From positions 2,480,001 through 2,544,000 of the forward strand of contig NZ_CP021431.1 in assembly GCF_002158905.1 (NCBI RefSeq): DNA of 64,000 bases, read 5' to 3'. The translations under genes and the position numbers were made by a program. Of this stretch, positions 17,327-25,839 are shown piece by piece; positions within the stretch are counted from its first letter, which is position 1, and each line of letters begins with the position of its first letter. This DNA is from Yoonia vestfoldensis (GTDB taxonomy: Bacteria; Pseudomonadota; Alphaproteobacteria; Rhodobacterales; Rhodobacteraceae). Below the pieces are notes generated by a model. That model worked only from the letters and a program-made list of their open reading frames with translations, ran no database searches and was not told the DNA's origin.

Positions 17327-17809
17327 CATGATTACAAGCGCCATGGCACCACCACGCTCTTCGCCGCGCTGGACGTCAAGTCGGGCTTGGTCATCGGCGA
17401 CTGCATGCCCCGCCACCGCGCCAAGGAGTTCCTGATCTTCCTCCGCCGGATCGACCGGGCCGTGAAGAAACCGCGCGACATCCATCTGGTTCTCGACAAC
17501 TACGCCACCCACAAGACGCCCGAGGTGCAGGCCTGGCTGGAGAAGCATCCCCGGTTCAAGCTGCACTTCACACCCACCAGCGCGTCCTGGCTGAACCTCG
17601 TCGAGCGCTTCTTCGCCGAGATCACGGCAAAGCGCATTCGCCGCGGCAGCTACTCCAGCGTCGACGATCTCGAAGGCGCAATCTACGACTACCTGCTCCA
17701 GCACAACGCCAAGCCGAAGCCCTTCGTCTGGAGCAAAACCGCCAAGGACATCCTCACCCGAGAGCGCCGCGCACTCGACGCGCTCGACCAAATCAGGGGA
17801 AATCGGTAG
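17327..17809 (+). pseudogene. IS630-type transposase, C-terminal part
   Basis: Continues the split transposase with DYKRHGTTTLFAALDVKSG, then LVLDNYATHKTPEVQAWL (second catalytic Asp) and FTPTSASWLNLVERFFAEIT (catalytic Glu), the classic IS630 tail. An ATG inside the target duplication would give a 162-aa peptide, but without the N-terminal domain it would not be a working transposase. Confidence 0.92.
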
Positions 17810-17832
17810 CAAATGTCGGACTCAGAACACTA

Positions 17833-18164
17833 GCATGAACAGCGCGCCCAGCAGGCCAATGACGATTTTGGAGGTCGTTTCAGGAAACTTCAGCTACGTG
17901 CGTAATGATATATCTCGTTGTGCATTGAAGCTACGCAAACCAGCAGCGTCGAGCCCCACACGCAAGGCAATCATCTGGCCCGTTTAAGACTTGCATATGG
18001 GGTTCGTACCAACATAGGTTCCAAAGCCACCACAGAAATTTTGTTATCAAACTGATATCGTTGGCGTTATCGCGTTTTTGGCTCTCCCATTCTATACTGA
18101 AAGCCTTGTACGGATCCATAGTGATTGGGTCACGCAATTGGGCGTCGCGATCCCGTCAGCACAT
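17833..18164. other. Intergenic stretch with a possible membrane-protein relic
   Basis: On the minus strand about 17833-17892 reads FPETTSKIVIGLLGALFM, resembling one end of a transport-protein gene, but it is cut by the IS630 end at one side and preceded by a stop. No intact gene, RNA or terminator seen in the rest. Confidence 0.4.
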
Positions 18165-19940
18165 TTATCCATATTTCCTTTCCTGAACAGCTGGATAAGT
18201 AAGTGGCCACGCGACGTAGAAAGTGGTCCCGTCACCTAGCGCGGTTTCCAGCGCGATGGCCCCTCCTGTCTCGCGCACGATTTCCGCGATGACTGGAAGC
18301 CCCAGTCCTGTTCCCATGTGCCCCTTCGTGGTGAAATGTGGTTCCCACAGCCGGTCCCTGACCTCCGGCGTGATGCCGGTTCCGGTGTCACTGATCTTGA
18401 AGAGGGCATAGGGGCCCTCCGGGATTTCACCGACCTCGATGTCTGCGGTCTTCGGGATGGTATCCCTGCGTGACAAAGAAAGAGCGATCTCCTGTTCCCC
18501 GTCGCCCAGGGCGTCCCGACCGTTCAGCCCAAGATTCAGCAGAACCTGCATCAGCTGAAGTGGATCAACCTGCGCTATGATCGGCTCGTCAGAGAGATCG
18601 ACCGTGATTTTGAGGGTGTGGGATGCACCGAGTTTCAAGATGTCCGCGGCCTCATCCAAGAGGTCCGCCAGGTCGGCTTCTTTGGTCTCACGCTGTCCGG
18701 TGCCAAGAGACCGGATCGGCTTCAGCAGGGAGACCGCTCGTCCCGCGGTCGCATGAATATTTTTCAAAGCTTGGGGAAGCCTGGCCCCAGCTTTTTCAAG
18801 GGAAGGGTCGGAGAAGTGCAAAATGATCATGAGCAGGTTGGTCAGATCATGCGTCAGCCCTGCCGCCAAAAGATTGATGATTTCCTGCCGCTGCGCCAGC
18901 TCGATTTGGTCCCGTATCTGAAGCCGCTCTCGCACGATCGCGTTGCGTGCGGTCACGTCCCTGTTGATGCAGATGATCTTTCCATCAAGCATCTCGGTCA
19001 GGCTGAGCTCCTGCTCAAACGTCCCGCCGTCTGCACGGAGAGCCACGGCCTGCCCGGTCCAGAGTCCTTGATCTCTAAGGGCGGGAAAGGCCTCTGCTGC
19101 CAACCCGGCCGCGACCTGCGGTGAATAGAGACTATGCCAAGGCTGACCAGTCAGTGATTTAGGGTCGTCATGTCCGAACATCACCGCATGCGCAGGGTTT
19201 GTGTAGAGGATGGTTCCTGCGTCATCGGTAATCGTGATCCCCTCCTCGGTCGCTGTAATAGCCGCGGACTGCATCGCAAGCTCTGCCTCCAGCTGCTTCT
19301 GACGAGAAATGTCCAAAAGAACACCCGAAATCCGAGCAGGGCGCCCGTTAGCATGATGATCCGAGACCCCGCCTCGGCCCAAAACCCAGATCCAGTGGCC
19401 AAGTCGATGACGTAATCGATACTCGACCTCGAACGCGGCGGCGGTCCCGTCCGCACATTGCAGAAATCCCGCCTCGGCCGCGTCAACGTCTTCCGGATGT
19501 ACCAACGCACGCCATCCCTCGCAATCGAGGGAAATGACGGCCTGCCGATCCAGACCCAGCATCTCGATCCAGCGATCATTCAGATCGCTTTCACCGGTTG
19601 CAAGATTGACGGTCCATGTGGCGGCCTGCGCGCCGGAGATCACCTCTTGTAGAGCGACCTGTGTGGTTTTGAGGTCTGTGATATCGACGAGCATATGCAC
19701 ACGTGACCCGCTCACGGTTGACCGCACCGTAACACGAAACCAGCGTCCATCGGAAAAACGCATCTCCTCTTCGAACACCTGGCGTTCCCTCTGCACAAGA
19801 CGGTTGCGCAGCCACTGCTCATGCTGCTCCTCGGGGATATCGATAAGACCGTTGCGCAGATCACGTCGGAGGATTTCTTCGAAACGCATGCCGGCGATGA
19901 CCTCTCCCTTAGCGCTGCCATGCAGCCGAGCATAGTCCAA
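18165..19940 (-). CDS. PAS-domain sensor histidine kinase, N-terminally truncated
   Basis: 591 residues remain. About 1-95 is the second half of a PAS domain ([14 protein letters not shown]), about 95-215 a PAS_3-type domain ([24 protein letters not shown]), about 215-345 a third PAS ([20 protein letters not shown]). The phosphoacceptor segment is [13 protein letters not shown] with His near residue 370, then N-box [12 protein letters not shown]1 [13 protein letters not shown]-box EPHFTTKG and G2 GTGLGLPV. The only start available is a TTG at 19940 at the junction with the istB relic, so the true N-terminus has been lost. No response regulator is adjacent. It may be dead or expressed from IS sequence. 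Confidence 0.8.
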   Translation of the reverse strand: MDYARLHGSAKGEVIAGMRFEEILRRDLRNGLIDIPEEQHEQWLRNRLVQRERQVFEEEMRFSDGRWFRVTVRSTVSGSRVHMLVDITDLKTTQVALQEVISGAQAATWTVNLATGESDLNDRWIEMLGLDRQAVISLDCEGWRALVHPEDVDAAEAGFLQCADGTAAAFEVEYRLRHRLGHWIWVLGRGGVSDHHANGRPARISGVLLDISRQKQLEAELAMQSAAITATEEGITITDDAGTILYTNPAHAVMFGHDDPKSLTGQPWHSLYSPQVAAGLAAEAFPALRDQGLWTGQAVALRADGGTFEQELSLTEMLDGKIICINRDVTARNAIVRERLQIRDQIELAQRQEIINLLAAGLTHDLTNLLMIILHFSDPSLEKAGARLPQALKNIHATAGRAVSLLKPIRSLGTGQRETKEADLADLLDEAADILKLGASHTLKITVDLSDEPIIAQVDPLQLMQVLLNLGLNGRDALGDGEQEIALSLSRRDTIPKTADIEVGEIPEGPYALFKISDTGTGITPEVRDRLWEPHFTTKGHMGTGLGLPVIAEIVRETGGAIALETALGDGTTFYVAWPLTYPAVQERKYG

Positions 19941-20234
19941 CTGCTCATTCTCGACGACTGGGGGACCCGCGGGCTCACAGACCAGCAGCGTCTCGATCTA
20001 CTCGAACTCTTCGAGGAACGTTACCAGAGGCGCTCTACAATCATTACCGCCCAACTGCCCGTCTCAGGCTGGCACGACATGATCGGCGAACCCACAATCG
20101 CAGATGCCATCATGGACCGAATTGTTCACAATGCCCACCGCATCGAACTCAAGGGAGACAGTATGCGTAGAAAAGATCAAACCGTGAACTTGACCCACCG
20201 CGAAAATACCGAAACACTCCAATCAGAAACATAA
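19936..20234 (+). pseudogene. IS21-family helper ATPase IstB, C-terminal fragment
   Basis: From [20 protein letters not shown] (Walker B) through [20 protein letters not shown] and [20 protein letters not shown] the frame is typical IstB, but the N-terminal Walker A half is missing. The open frame extends left to 19821 only because it happens to be open across the kinase gene. The relic truncates the kinase at about 19940. Confidence 0.88.
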
Positions 20235-20263
20235 CTGCAGGCAGACGATCAGCCGCGCCCGAA

Positions 20264-20334
20264 CTGTCCGGTAATTACTGAAATGGCTGTCCGCGATTTA
20301 GCGAAATAGCTGTCCGGTAATTCTGAAATCCGCA
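20264..20334 (+). repeat. Right terminal region of the IS21-type element
   Basis: Two direct repeats, CTGTCCGGTAATTACTGAAAT at 20264-20284 and CTGTCCGGTAATTCTGAAAT at 20310-20329, lie just after istB, with a further GCTGTCCGCGATTT between them. The element ends ...CCGCA at 20334, matching the 5'-TG...CA-3' ends and multiple terminal repeats of IS21. Confidence 0.75.
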
Positions 20335-20371
20335 ATGAGCGCTCTGCTCTTACCAATTGAGCTACAGGCCC
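20335..20371 (-). pseudogene. 5' half of an elongator tRNA-Met, broken after the anticodon
   Basis: On the minus strand, from 20371: GGGCCTGTAGCTCAATTGG, a D-arm GAGC, and anticodon stem/loop GAGCGCTCAT with CAT as anticodon at 20335-20337. This is the 5' half of the alphaproteobacterial tRNA-Met(CAU). The next base on the minus strand belongs to the IS21 end (TGCGG...), so the gene is cut exactly after anticodon position 36 and cannot work. The other half is not in the window. Confidence 0.8.
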
Positions 20372-20968
20372 GACGCGCGGTTTGTGGAAGAATTTTAAAG
20401 CAAACGCAATCAGGCGTTTCATAGACGATCTCGCGGGATTGCACATTCATCAGGCGACAGCCAGTACATCGTACTTTCGGCACCACATCACCGAAGGCCG
20501 CAGGGGGCAATTTAATCTCGAGATTGCCTGCCGGTCATTAGGTTGGGAGTGCAGCCAAGCCCACTCAACTGAAGAAACGAAACATGTGGTTTTGTCATTT
20601 GAGAAGAGAGAGAGCGGCGGCACCACCAGGGAGGAAATGTACCGCCGCTTTAATCCATCACGATCCTGGGAGGAGGGATGACCGTGAGAATTCTCTTGTA
20701 GGCACGCTTAATCCAAATTGCTGCATGCGCACAATAAACGCGTTCGCAATGCCGGTATGCAGCGGAAGCATCGCAGCCCAAACTGTCAGGACATAGGTTC
20801 ACAATGCCCACTCCACGAGAAACGGTCCACACAGATCGGGCGGATTGGGGCTGCGGTTGCTGTGGATCGGACACTGCGTAGCCGCTGTGACTGTGTCGAG
20901 GCCGAGACACCAAAGTCTGTCAAGGGAAGTGCCGCCATTCAGGCAGCCGGCGTCCCTGTGATGTTACA
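20372..20968. other. Intergenic stretch, no gene recognised
   Basis: About 600 bp with only short, compositionally odd open frames on both strands. No RNA gene, terminator or repeat was recognised. Confidence 0.5.
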
Positions 20969-21394
20969 CTATGTAATGCACGACCTGTTGTCTGAGATGT
21001 TCCGCGGCGCGGCCTCGACCTGACCTTCAATATTGGCGCCTTCATCTATCGTAATGACTTGCGTTTGAACCTGTGCTGAAACCCGTGCCTGTCTCTTGAG
21101 TGTCACATTAACCGCATAAATCGTGCCATCAAGCGAACCAGCTATCGTCACATTACGGGCCCGTACATTACCCCGAACCTGGCCATTTTCGGTCACAACG
21201 AGCGTGTCCGCGGTCACATCACCAATAATAGAGCCACCAAACTCGACGATCCCGTCACTCTCCCAGTTTCCATTAATGGTAATTCCATCATGCACAACCG
21301 AGCGACGGCGGTCCCCGTTGGGAAAAGTTGCCAAGTCTCCCGGCAGGCCAGATGACGATTGTGACAGCAATTTATTAAACATCAGCAGCACCAT
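20969..21394 (-). CDS. Bactofilin family cytoskeletal protein
   Basis: About 141 aa. The core from GITINGNWESDGIVEFGGSI through VRGNVRARNVTIAGSLDGTI to TIDEGANIEGQVEA has the alternating hydrophobic pattern of the bactofilin beta-helix (DUF583). Bactofilins polymerise without nucleotides and scaffold cell-shape or envelope machinery. The start is uncertain: ATGs at 21415, 21394 and 21382 are in frame and none has a strong SD; 21394 is used. The last residues (NISDNRSCIT) are not core. It stands alone, which is common for mobile-element or secondary-replicon bactofilins. Confidence 0.85.
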   Translation of the reverse strand: MVLLMFNKLLSQSSSGLPGDLATFPNGDRRRSVVHDGITINGNWESDGIVEFGGSIIGDVTADTLVVTENGQVRGNVRARNVTIAGSLDGTIYAVNVTLKRQARVSAQVQTQVITIDEGANIEGQVEAAPRNISDNRSCIT

Positions 21395-21906
21395 GTTTGT
21401 TTCGCGCGAACCCAATGGGTAGAAACATCGATGGGGTCAAGTCCGCATCCTGCAATTTGATATAAGCACGATGGAATATGGCGACAGCCCACGGCGCGCG
21501 CGCAAATGGCGCTGGCGTTCCTGACGACTGATTGCACGCCGCCTGCGAGCAGTCCTACGCGCGTGTCATCTGCAAGCAATAGGCTGGGGGCAGAGCGACA
21601 GCTGCAGGCCTCCCTCAATGCGGGATGGACAACATGGTGCAACCATCGAAACTATCACCAGGCAGGTGACGAACGTGGCTCATGCTTATAGATAATTATT
21701 TATATACTTTTGCAAGTGGACAGTTGGACAATTGGACAGCCACCTTGTGGTTGCAGGCTGCATTCGCTGGAACAAAGGCAATTATCAAGAATATTGCCCT
21801 TTATGTCCAAGCGTCCAACTGTCCAATGTTTTTTATTGTTATATTGATTTACTTGACTGCGTGCAGTATCATCCTTCAATCGACAATATGACGGGATTTG
21901 TAAAAA
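21395..21906. other. AT-rich intergenic region upstream of the DUF927 gene
   Basis: No gene is convincing here. The right half is unusually AT-rich compared with the window and carries the iteron-like repeats annotated at 21718-21824. Confidence 0.5.
21718..21824. repeat. Iteron-like 8-bp-period repeats in inverted arrangement
   Basis: TGGACA occurs three times at 8-bp spacing within 21717-21738 (GGACAGTTGGACAATTGGACA), and the complementary form GTCCAA occurs three times at 8-bp spacing within 21804-21826. The two blocks form a 21-bp inverted repeat with 65 bp between. The position, 80-190 bp ahead of the DUF927 gene in AT-rich DNA, suggests binding sites for an oligomeric protein (replication initiator or autoregulator). 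Confidence 0.75.
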
Positions 21907-23733
21907 ATGTATTTTGATGATTTTGAGCTGCCACCACTGCCGGACGAGTTTCCTGTCGCGACCATTCATAAATCGCAGCCTGAAGATGACGCTGGCTTTC
22001 AGAGAGAAACAATCGGGGGCCTGCCGCCTGGATATGAATTCGTTACTCGGTACGGCGTGATCAATCGTCTGGTTGGAAAAAAAAGGGAACGCCTCTGCGG
22101 ACCATTGAAATGCTTGTCACATCTAAAAAATGCCTCCGGAACCGAAGCGGCTCTTCTGTTTGCATTTATTGACCGGGAACAAAACATCAAAAAATTGTCC
22201 GTGTCGGCAGACGAGCTAATGTGCCGACCGTCTGAGGTCGTCGCAAAATTCGCAAATCATGGTCTGGAAATTTTTGGGACTGCCGGCCAATTTGCTGCTT
22301 TTCTAAAAGCCTGGCGCCCTCAACACGGGCGCCTCATGACAAAAAATGTGGGCTGGTTCAAATCCGAAAAACAGAATGCTTTCATCCTGCGTAGCGGTGA
22401 TGTCTTATCGCCTGAGACAGATGAAAACGTAGTAATCTATACCGGACAGCGTGAAGCTCTGGACGCATCAACGACGGCTGGCGGCCTAGAAAATTGGAAA
22501 AAACTCGTCGCTGCGCCGGCAGCAAATAATCCAGCCCTTGTGTTTGCGATCTCAGCGGCTCTTGCAGCTCCATTGCTAGACATTCTTAATCTGAACGGCG
22601 GTGGATTTAATCTGCATTCAAGAACATCTGCCGGGAAGACAACAACGCTCTTCGCTGCGACGAGCGTGTGGGGTGATCCGGCCTCAATACCGCAGTGGCA
22701 TGGCACTCAAACGGGCTTTGAGATAGCAGCTCTCAGATCAAACGATAATCTGTTTGCGATCGACGAATTCAAGGAGGGCGATCTAAGGTCTTCCACGGCG
22801 ATCATATATTTCATTCTGAATGGCTCTGGCGCTCTACGATCAGATCAAAACCTGTCTTTCAGGCAGCCGTCCAAGTGGTGCAATATCGTCCTGACCACCT
22901 CAGAGTCTGCGTTCACCACACACTTCAAGAACGCAAAAAAGGAAATGCCCGAGGGGCTCACAGTCCGTCTTGCGGATATCAATATTGGCAAGTTCAAACA
23001 TGGCGCCTTCAACGATATTGGGGACTTCGAGAATGCGGGAAAGTTCAGCGATGTGCTGCGCCAGAACTGCAGCCTTCATTATGGACGCGCAGGACCCGCT
23101 TTTGCGGAGCGACTTGTGAACCTTTCGAATGCGCCGAATTGCGACGATGTCTTCAGGAAGATTAACAAGCTGCACACACGAATAACGCAGTATCTCGCAG
23201 AAAGCATTCCGCCAAAGATCGAACTGGATGGACCATATTACCGTGTGCTGGATGTCCTCGCATGTTGTGTGGTTGCAGGGCTTCTTGCAACCCGCTGTAA
23301 TATTTTACCTTGGGACCGAAATGAAGCTATCCGATCTATCATCCCCATTGCGAAAATTTGGGCGGAAGAACGCAGCATAGCCGTCGTCGACATGCCAACG
23401 CGTCTCATCCGTCATCTGCAAGACTATATTCGCAAAAACACGACCCGCTTTGCTGACCTTGATGCCGGACAATCCGTTGAGATTCAGCGACAACTGGGTT
23501 GGTTTAGCGACAACAGGCTCGACATCAAAGCCTTAGAGCTTCGTTCAATCTGCGGAAACATTATCCCGTCTGAAACGGAGGCCATCAAGCTTTTACATGC
23601 ATCTGGCATCCTCATCCCTGGAGGAGAGGCCAGGTCCCTGCAACACCGTGCGTCACAAAAGATAGATGAACGGCGTACACGCGTATATCGTCTGGATCTG
23701 AGTATTCTATTCCCAGATGAAAACCCGTTTTGA
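21907..23733 (+). CDS. DUF927 domain protein (helicase/primase-associated ATPase-like)
   Basis: 608 aa. The centre (about residues 100-400) matches DUF927: TKNVGWFKSEKQNAFILRSG, GGFNLHSRTSAGKTTTL with a P-loop near residue 241-246, VWGDPASIPQWHGTQTGFE, LFAIDEFKEGDL as Walker B, and NIVLTTSE. DUF927 proteins are found in phages, plasmids and islands, usually with primase/helicase functions. The C-terminal 200 residues are not recognised. The codon use and base composition are more AT-rich than flanking chromosomal genes, a sign of transfer. The gene stands alone behind the iteron-like repeats, with a weak ribosome site (GGGATTTG). Confidence 0.82.
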   Translation: MYFDDFELPPLPDEFPVATIHKSQPEDDAGFQRETIGGLPPGYEFVTRYGVINRLVGKKRERLCGPLKCLSHLKNASGTEAALLFAFIDREQNIKKLSVSADELMCRPSEVVAKFANHGLEIFGTAGQFAAFLKAWRPQHGRLMTKNVGWFKSEKQNAFILRSGDVLSPETDENVVIYTGQREALDASTTAGGLENWKKLVAAPAANNPALVFAISAALAAPLLDILNLNGGGFNLHSRTSAGKTTTLFAATSVWGDPASIPQWHGTQTGFEIAALRSNDNLFAIDEFKEGDLRSSTAIIYFILNGSGALRSDQNLSFRQPSKWCNIVLTTSESAFTTHFKNAKKEMPEGLTVRLADINIGKFKHGAFNDIGDFENAGKFSDVLRQNCSLHYGRAGPAFAERLVNLSNAPNCDDVFRKINKLHTRITQYLAESIPPKIELDGPYYRVLDVLACCVVAGLLATRCNILPWDRNEAIRSIIPIAKIWAEERSIAVVDMPTRLIRHLQDYIRKNTTRFADLDAGQSVEIQRQLGWFSDNRLDIKALELRSICGNIIPSETEAIKLLHASGILIPGGEARSLQHRASQKIDERRTRVYRLDLSILFPDENPF

Positions 23734-23825
23734 GCCGCTCGTGAGACGTTGCGTCACCTCGCGAACGCCTGCGTGCGCGCACCGCCTCAAGGTTAGCGAA
23801 TGCTGTTTTCTTTGATAACGGCAAT

Positions 23826-24180
23826 TCAATAGTGAGCCAGGGAAGTGATGAGATTGTCTTGCTGCGGGCATAGTAAAATTTTGCCACTTGAGCCCTCTCT
23901 GTTTGCAGGTTGCCCCACAAAAGATGGAACATCCCCGCCACCATCAGACACGACGATCGGCGCAAATCTAAAGTCGCCGTCATCGCTGGCAAGCAAGACC
24001 AACCTGCCATTGCGTCCCAGAAGACTGCGCCATGAAGACTGCGCCATTTCGATAAATGCTTTACCCAAAGCCCATACATCGCCGCAACTGCATTCACAGT
24101 CACACCCGGCCACGATCCGCGCGATGATCGCATCTGGCACATGATCTCATCTGGCAACCGCCGCTGACCGTTAGCCCTTA
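23826..24180 (-). pseudogene. Decayed IS66-type tnpA remnant
   Basis: On the minus strand, pieces of TnpA appear in shifting frames: GIRANGQRRLPDEI, then RNGRLVLLASDDGDFRFAPI and VVSDGGG. At least two frameshifts separate them and the C-terminus is missing. The intact cousin at 14894 shares the same pattern (RTNGQRRWPEEI, FAPIVVSDGGG). Confidence 0.75.
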
Positions 24181-24345
24181 TGCCCAATCCGCATCATGCG
24201 CAGATGCGCCTTGAGCTTAGAGAAGGCCATCTCGATCGGGTTCATGTCTGGGCTGTATGGTGGCAGGAACAGGAACCAGCATCCGGCTTCACACATAACA
24301 CCGCGCGCCGCTGCAAGCATGAAGAACCCCTCAAAGTAGCCACCA
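24178..24345 (-). pseudogene. IS630-family transposase C-terminal fragment
   Basis: The minus strand encodes CWFLFLPPYSPDMNPIEMAF followed by SKLKAHLRMMRIGHKG, the catalytic-Glu end of an IS630/ISRso5-type DDE domain. Only about 55 residues remain. It is not the same subgroup as the element at 14143, whose corresponding motif is FTPTSASWLNLVE. Confidence 0.8.
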
Positions 24346-24467
24346 TGCGCACTGCGTTATCCGAAGGACAACGGTGATATCATTTTGCCGGAAAGCGCTT
24401 AGCATGGCGTCCTTGGTTCATGCCCAATTCATCTGCCCCGACTTTACAGCGTTTACTGCCAGATCCT

Positions 24468-24608
24468 TTATCGGACAGGGAAGTCTCCAAACGACTACAT
24501 GTCCGATAATAGCCTGGTCACGCCTTTTATCGCCGGAGATTCCGTCATCAAAACGTTTTTCCTGTCCGATAATAGGGAGTATAGGGTTCCACGGACATTT
24601 ATCGGACC
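24468..24608. repeat. Four copies of a 10-bp motif in F-R-R-F arrangement
   Basis: TTATCGGACA at 24468-24477, its reverse complement TGTCCGATAA at 24500-24509 and 24563-24572, and TTATCGGACC at 24599-24608. Flanking similarity extends the motif (TTATCGGACAGG with one more G/A-rich stretch). This looks like paired recombinase-binding or transposon-end sites; no gene that would use them is adjacent. Confidence 0.65.
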
Positions 24609-24833
24609 CAAATTTCAGGTCTGCCGCTGTACACAAGGCGAGCAAGAAGTCTTGGTGATCGTCTATCACTTGGATGGTTTTCGCCATGCTAAAAGTAAAA
24701 AACAGACACCCCTTGGATGCCTTGTCATACCCCACTGGCAGATCATAAGCGGCATGCGTTTACCGGCGACGAACGCAAGCCAGGCCGAACATACACAGAG
24801 CCAGTCATCCTCCTGCAGCCTCAGCCAACGTGA

Positions 24834-25010
24834 CTATTTCTGTTCAGCCTCAAGATACCCTTTTTCAGTGAGCCACTCTTCTAAAATCATTTCTGCCATT
24901 GATGCGACTGATCTGCGATCAGCTGCAGCTGCGCTCTCAAGCGCAGACTTCAGAGTTGGAGTTATCCTGAGACCCAAGGGGGCTGTGCGACGTTCGCGTT
25001 TTTCTGACAT
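24834..25010 (-). CDS. Small ribbon-helix-helix DNA-binding protein
   Basis: 58 aa (61 from the ATG at 25019): basic start MSEKRERRTAPLGLRITPTL then helices KSALESAAAADRRSVASMAE and MILEEWLTEKGYL, the beta-alpha-alpha pattern of Arc/CopG repressors. It is divergent from the gene at 25142 with 131 bp between. TGTTAGCA overlaps its start and the inverted TGCTAACA lies over the probable transcription start of the divergent promoter, so it may repress itself and the cluster at 25142-28720. No toxin gene is adjacent, so it is not an obvious antitoxin. Confidence 0.7.
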   Translation of the reverse strand: MSEKRERRTAPLGLRITPTLKSALESAAAADRRSVASMAEMILEEWLTEKGYLEAEQK

Positions 25011-25069
25011 TGTTAGCATTTTCTAGTTGACCCAATCGATAAGCCAGTTTATACATACATCTGCTAACA
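25011..25069 (+). promoter_or_regulatory. Promoter and inverted operator-like repeats ahead of the 25142 cluster
   Basis: On the plus strand TTGACC (25027-25032) and TATACA (25050-25055) are separated by 17 bp, a good sigma70-type promoter. TGTTAGCA (25011-25018) and its exact inverted copy TGCTAACA (25062-25069) bracket it; the right copy covers the expected start of transcription, the left one touches the RHH start codon. Confidence 0.65.
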
Positions 25070-25141
25070 TTTACAACAGGGCCTGATGGTGTTCCAGCAC
25101 CAATCAGACCCCTAACCGCCAAAACCTGTATGGAGGTCCTG

Positions 25142-25675
25142 ATGGCTAATATTGCGTTTACCACGTCGCTTGTTGCGGCTGAAGCCCTGACGCTTGCGTC
25201 AATTACATCTTTGTTTGAAGAGTTTCTTTCATCGCTTCCGGCGTTGATCGAAGACGAGAAGGATCTGTCGGGATATCTTGGCTGCGATCCTGCGGTCGAT
25301 GCGTGGATTATTGCGGCGGATGCGTCCCGCGCGGTGACGTTGGAGTATTGCACTCGGATGCTGAGCCTGTGCGCGTTTGGACCGCAAGAGCAGAGCCTGC
25401 AGCGGGTTGCCCGGCTGTTCAAAGCCGCAATGCTGACCGAGAGCCCCAATCTGGTGACCCGCCTGCGCAACCATGCCACGACACGCCAATGGGCCTATCT
25501 GGTATCGCCCGGGACGCCGGGGGCTTTGCAGTATAACGCGATGCTTGTGACGGCTCTTTGTGCATTTGAAGCCTATCTGTCGATTGAGGACGGGGTAGTT
25601 GATACCCTGGCAGATCCGCAGGGCTACGAAGGTCACATGCGCGACAGCGGGACGACCGACGGCCCGACTGTCTGA
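25142..25675 (+). CDS. Hypothetical protein of unknown family, cluster gene 1
   Basis: A 177-aa mostly alpha-helical, acidic protein (FTTSLVAAEALTLASITSLF, KDLSGYLGCDPAVDAWIIAA). I do not recognise a family. There is no signal peptide or convincing membrane span. The start at 25142 was chosen for the GGAGGT just upstream. It is first behind the promoter at 25027, followed after 164 bp by the PD-(D/E)XK-like gene and then the AAA protease, all on the plus strand; a common function with those is inferred only from this arrangement. Confidence 0.7.
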   Translation: MANIAFTTSLVAAEALTLASITSLFEEFLSSLPALIEDEKDLSGYLGCDPAVDAWIIAADASRAVTLEYCTRMLSLCAFGPQEQSLQRVARLFKAAMLTESPNLVTRLRNHATTRQWAYLVSPGTPGALQYNAMLVTALCAFEAYLSIEDGVVDTLADPQGYEGHMRDSGTTDGPTV

Positions 25676-25839
25676 CGCTGCCTCTCCCCACCTCTGGACG
25701 GGCGTTCAGAATGACCTGCGCCGCCGTCCGATATCCCACCTCCACCTGCAGGCGTCGCCTTCTTGCTGTCTTGGAGCCCAGTCCTCCGAGCCGTGCCAGT
25801 TCCTGCGCCGTCTCCCCTCATCCATGAGGATTTTACGCT

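Larger units (their letters stand above)
14143..17830 (+). mobile_element. IS630-type element interrupted by an IS66-type element
   Basis: The left end (from 14143) and the reverse complement of the right end (to 17830) show an imperfect inverted repeat: CTAGTATTCCCCGCCTGACAT versus CTAGTGTTCTGAGTCCGACAT. Both ends are bordered by TA (14141-14142 and 17831-17832), the target duplication of IS630/Tc1-type elements. The transposase is split at 14808 by an IS66-type insertion. Left flank is the oxidoreductase gene; right flank does not visibly continue it. Confidence 0.75.

Noticed and set aside
6665..20234. istA and istB relics as parts of a single split IS21 element
   Set aside because: They are 13 kb apart with intact operons between and neither carries an inner junction that matches the other; common family origin is all that can be said.
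20382..20681. 99-aa plus-strand frame after the broken tRNA
   Set aside because: No ribosome site, odd composition, begins in tRNA-flanking sequence; treated as chance.
23612..24187. 191-aa minus-strand frame
   Set aside because: It runs across the end of the DUF927 gene and only resembles TnpA in part; annotated as an IS66 remnant instead.
21718..24608. Repeats as a CRISPR array
   Set aside because: Repeat units are 6-10 bp, spacing is 8 bp or irregular, orientation is mixed and no cas gene is present.
24499..25026. 175-aa plus-strand frame over the repeat motifs
   Set aside because: Antisense to the RHH gene, with no family-like segment.
24834..25675. RHH protein plus 25142 gene as a toxin-antitoxin pair
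   Set aside because: Genes are divergent, the 177-aa partner has no toxin motif, and typical operonic overlap is missing.
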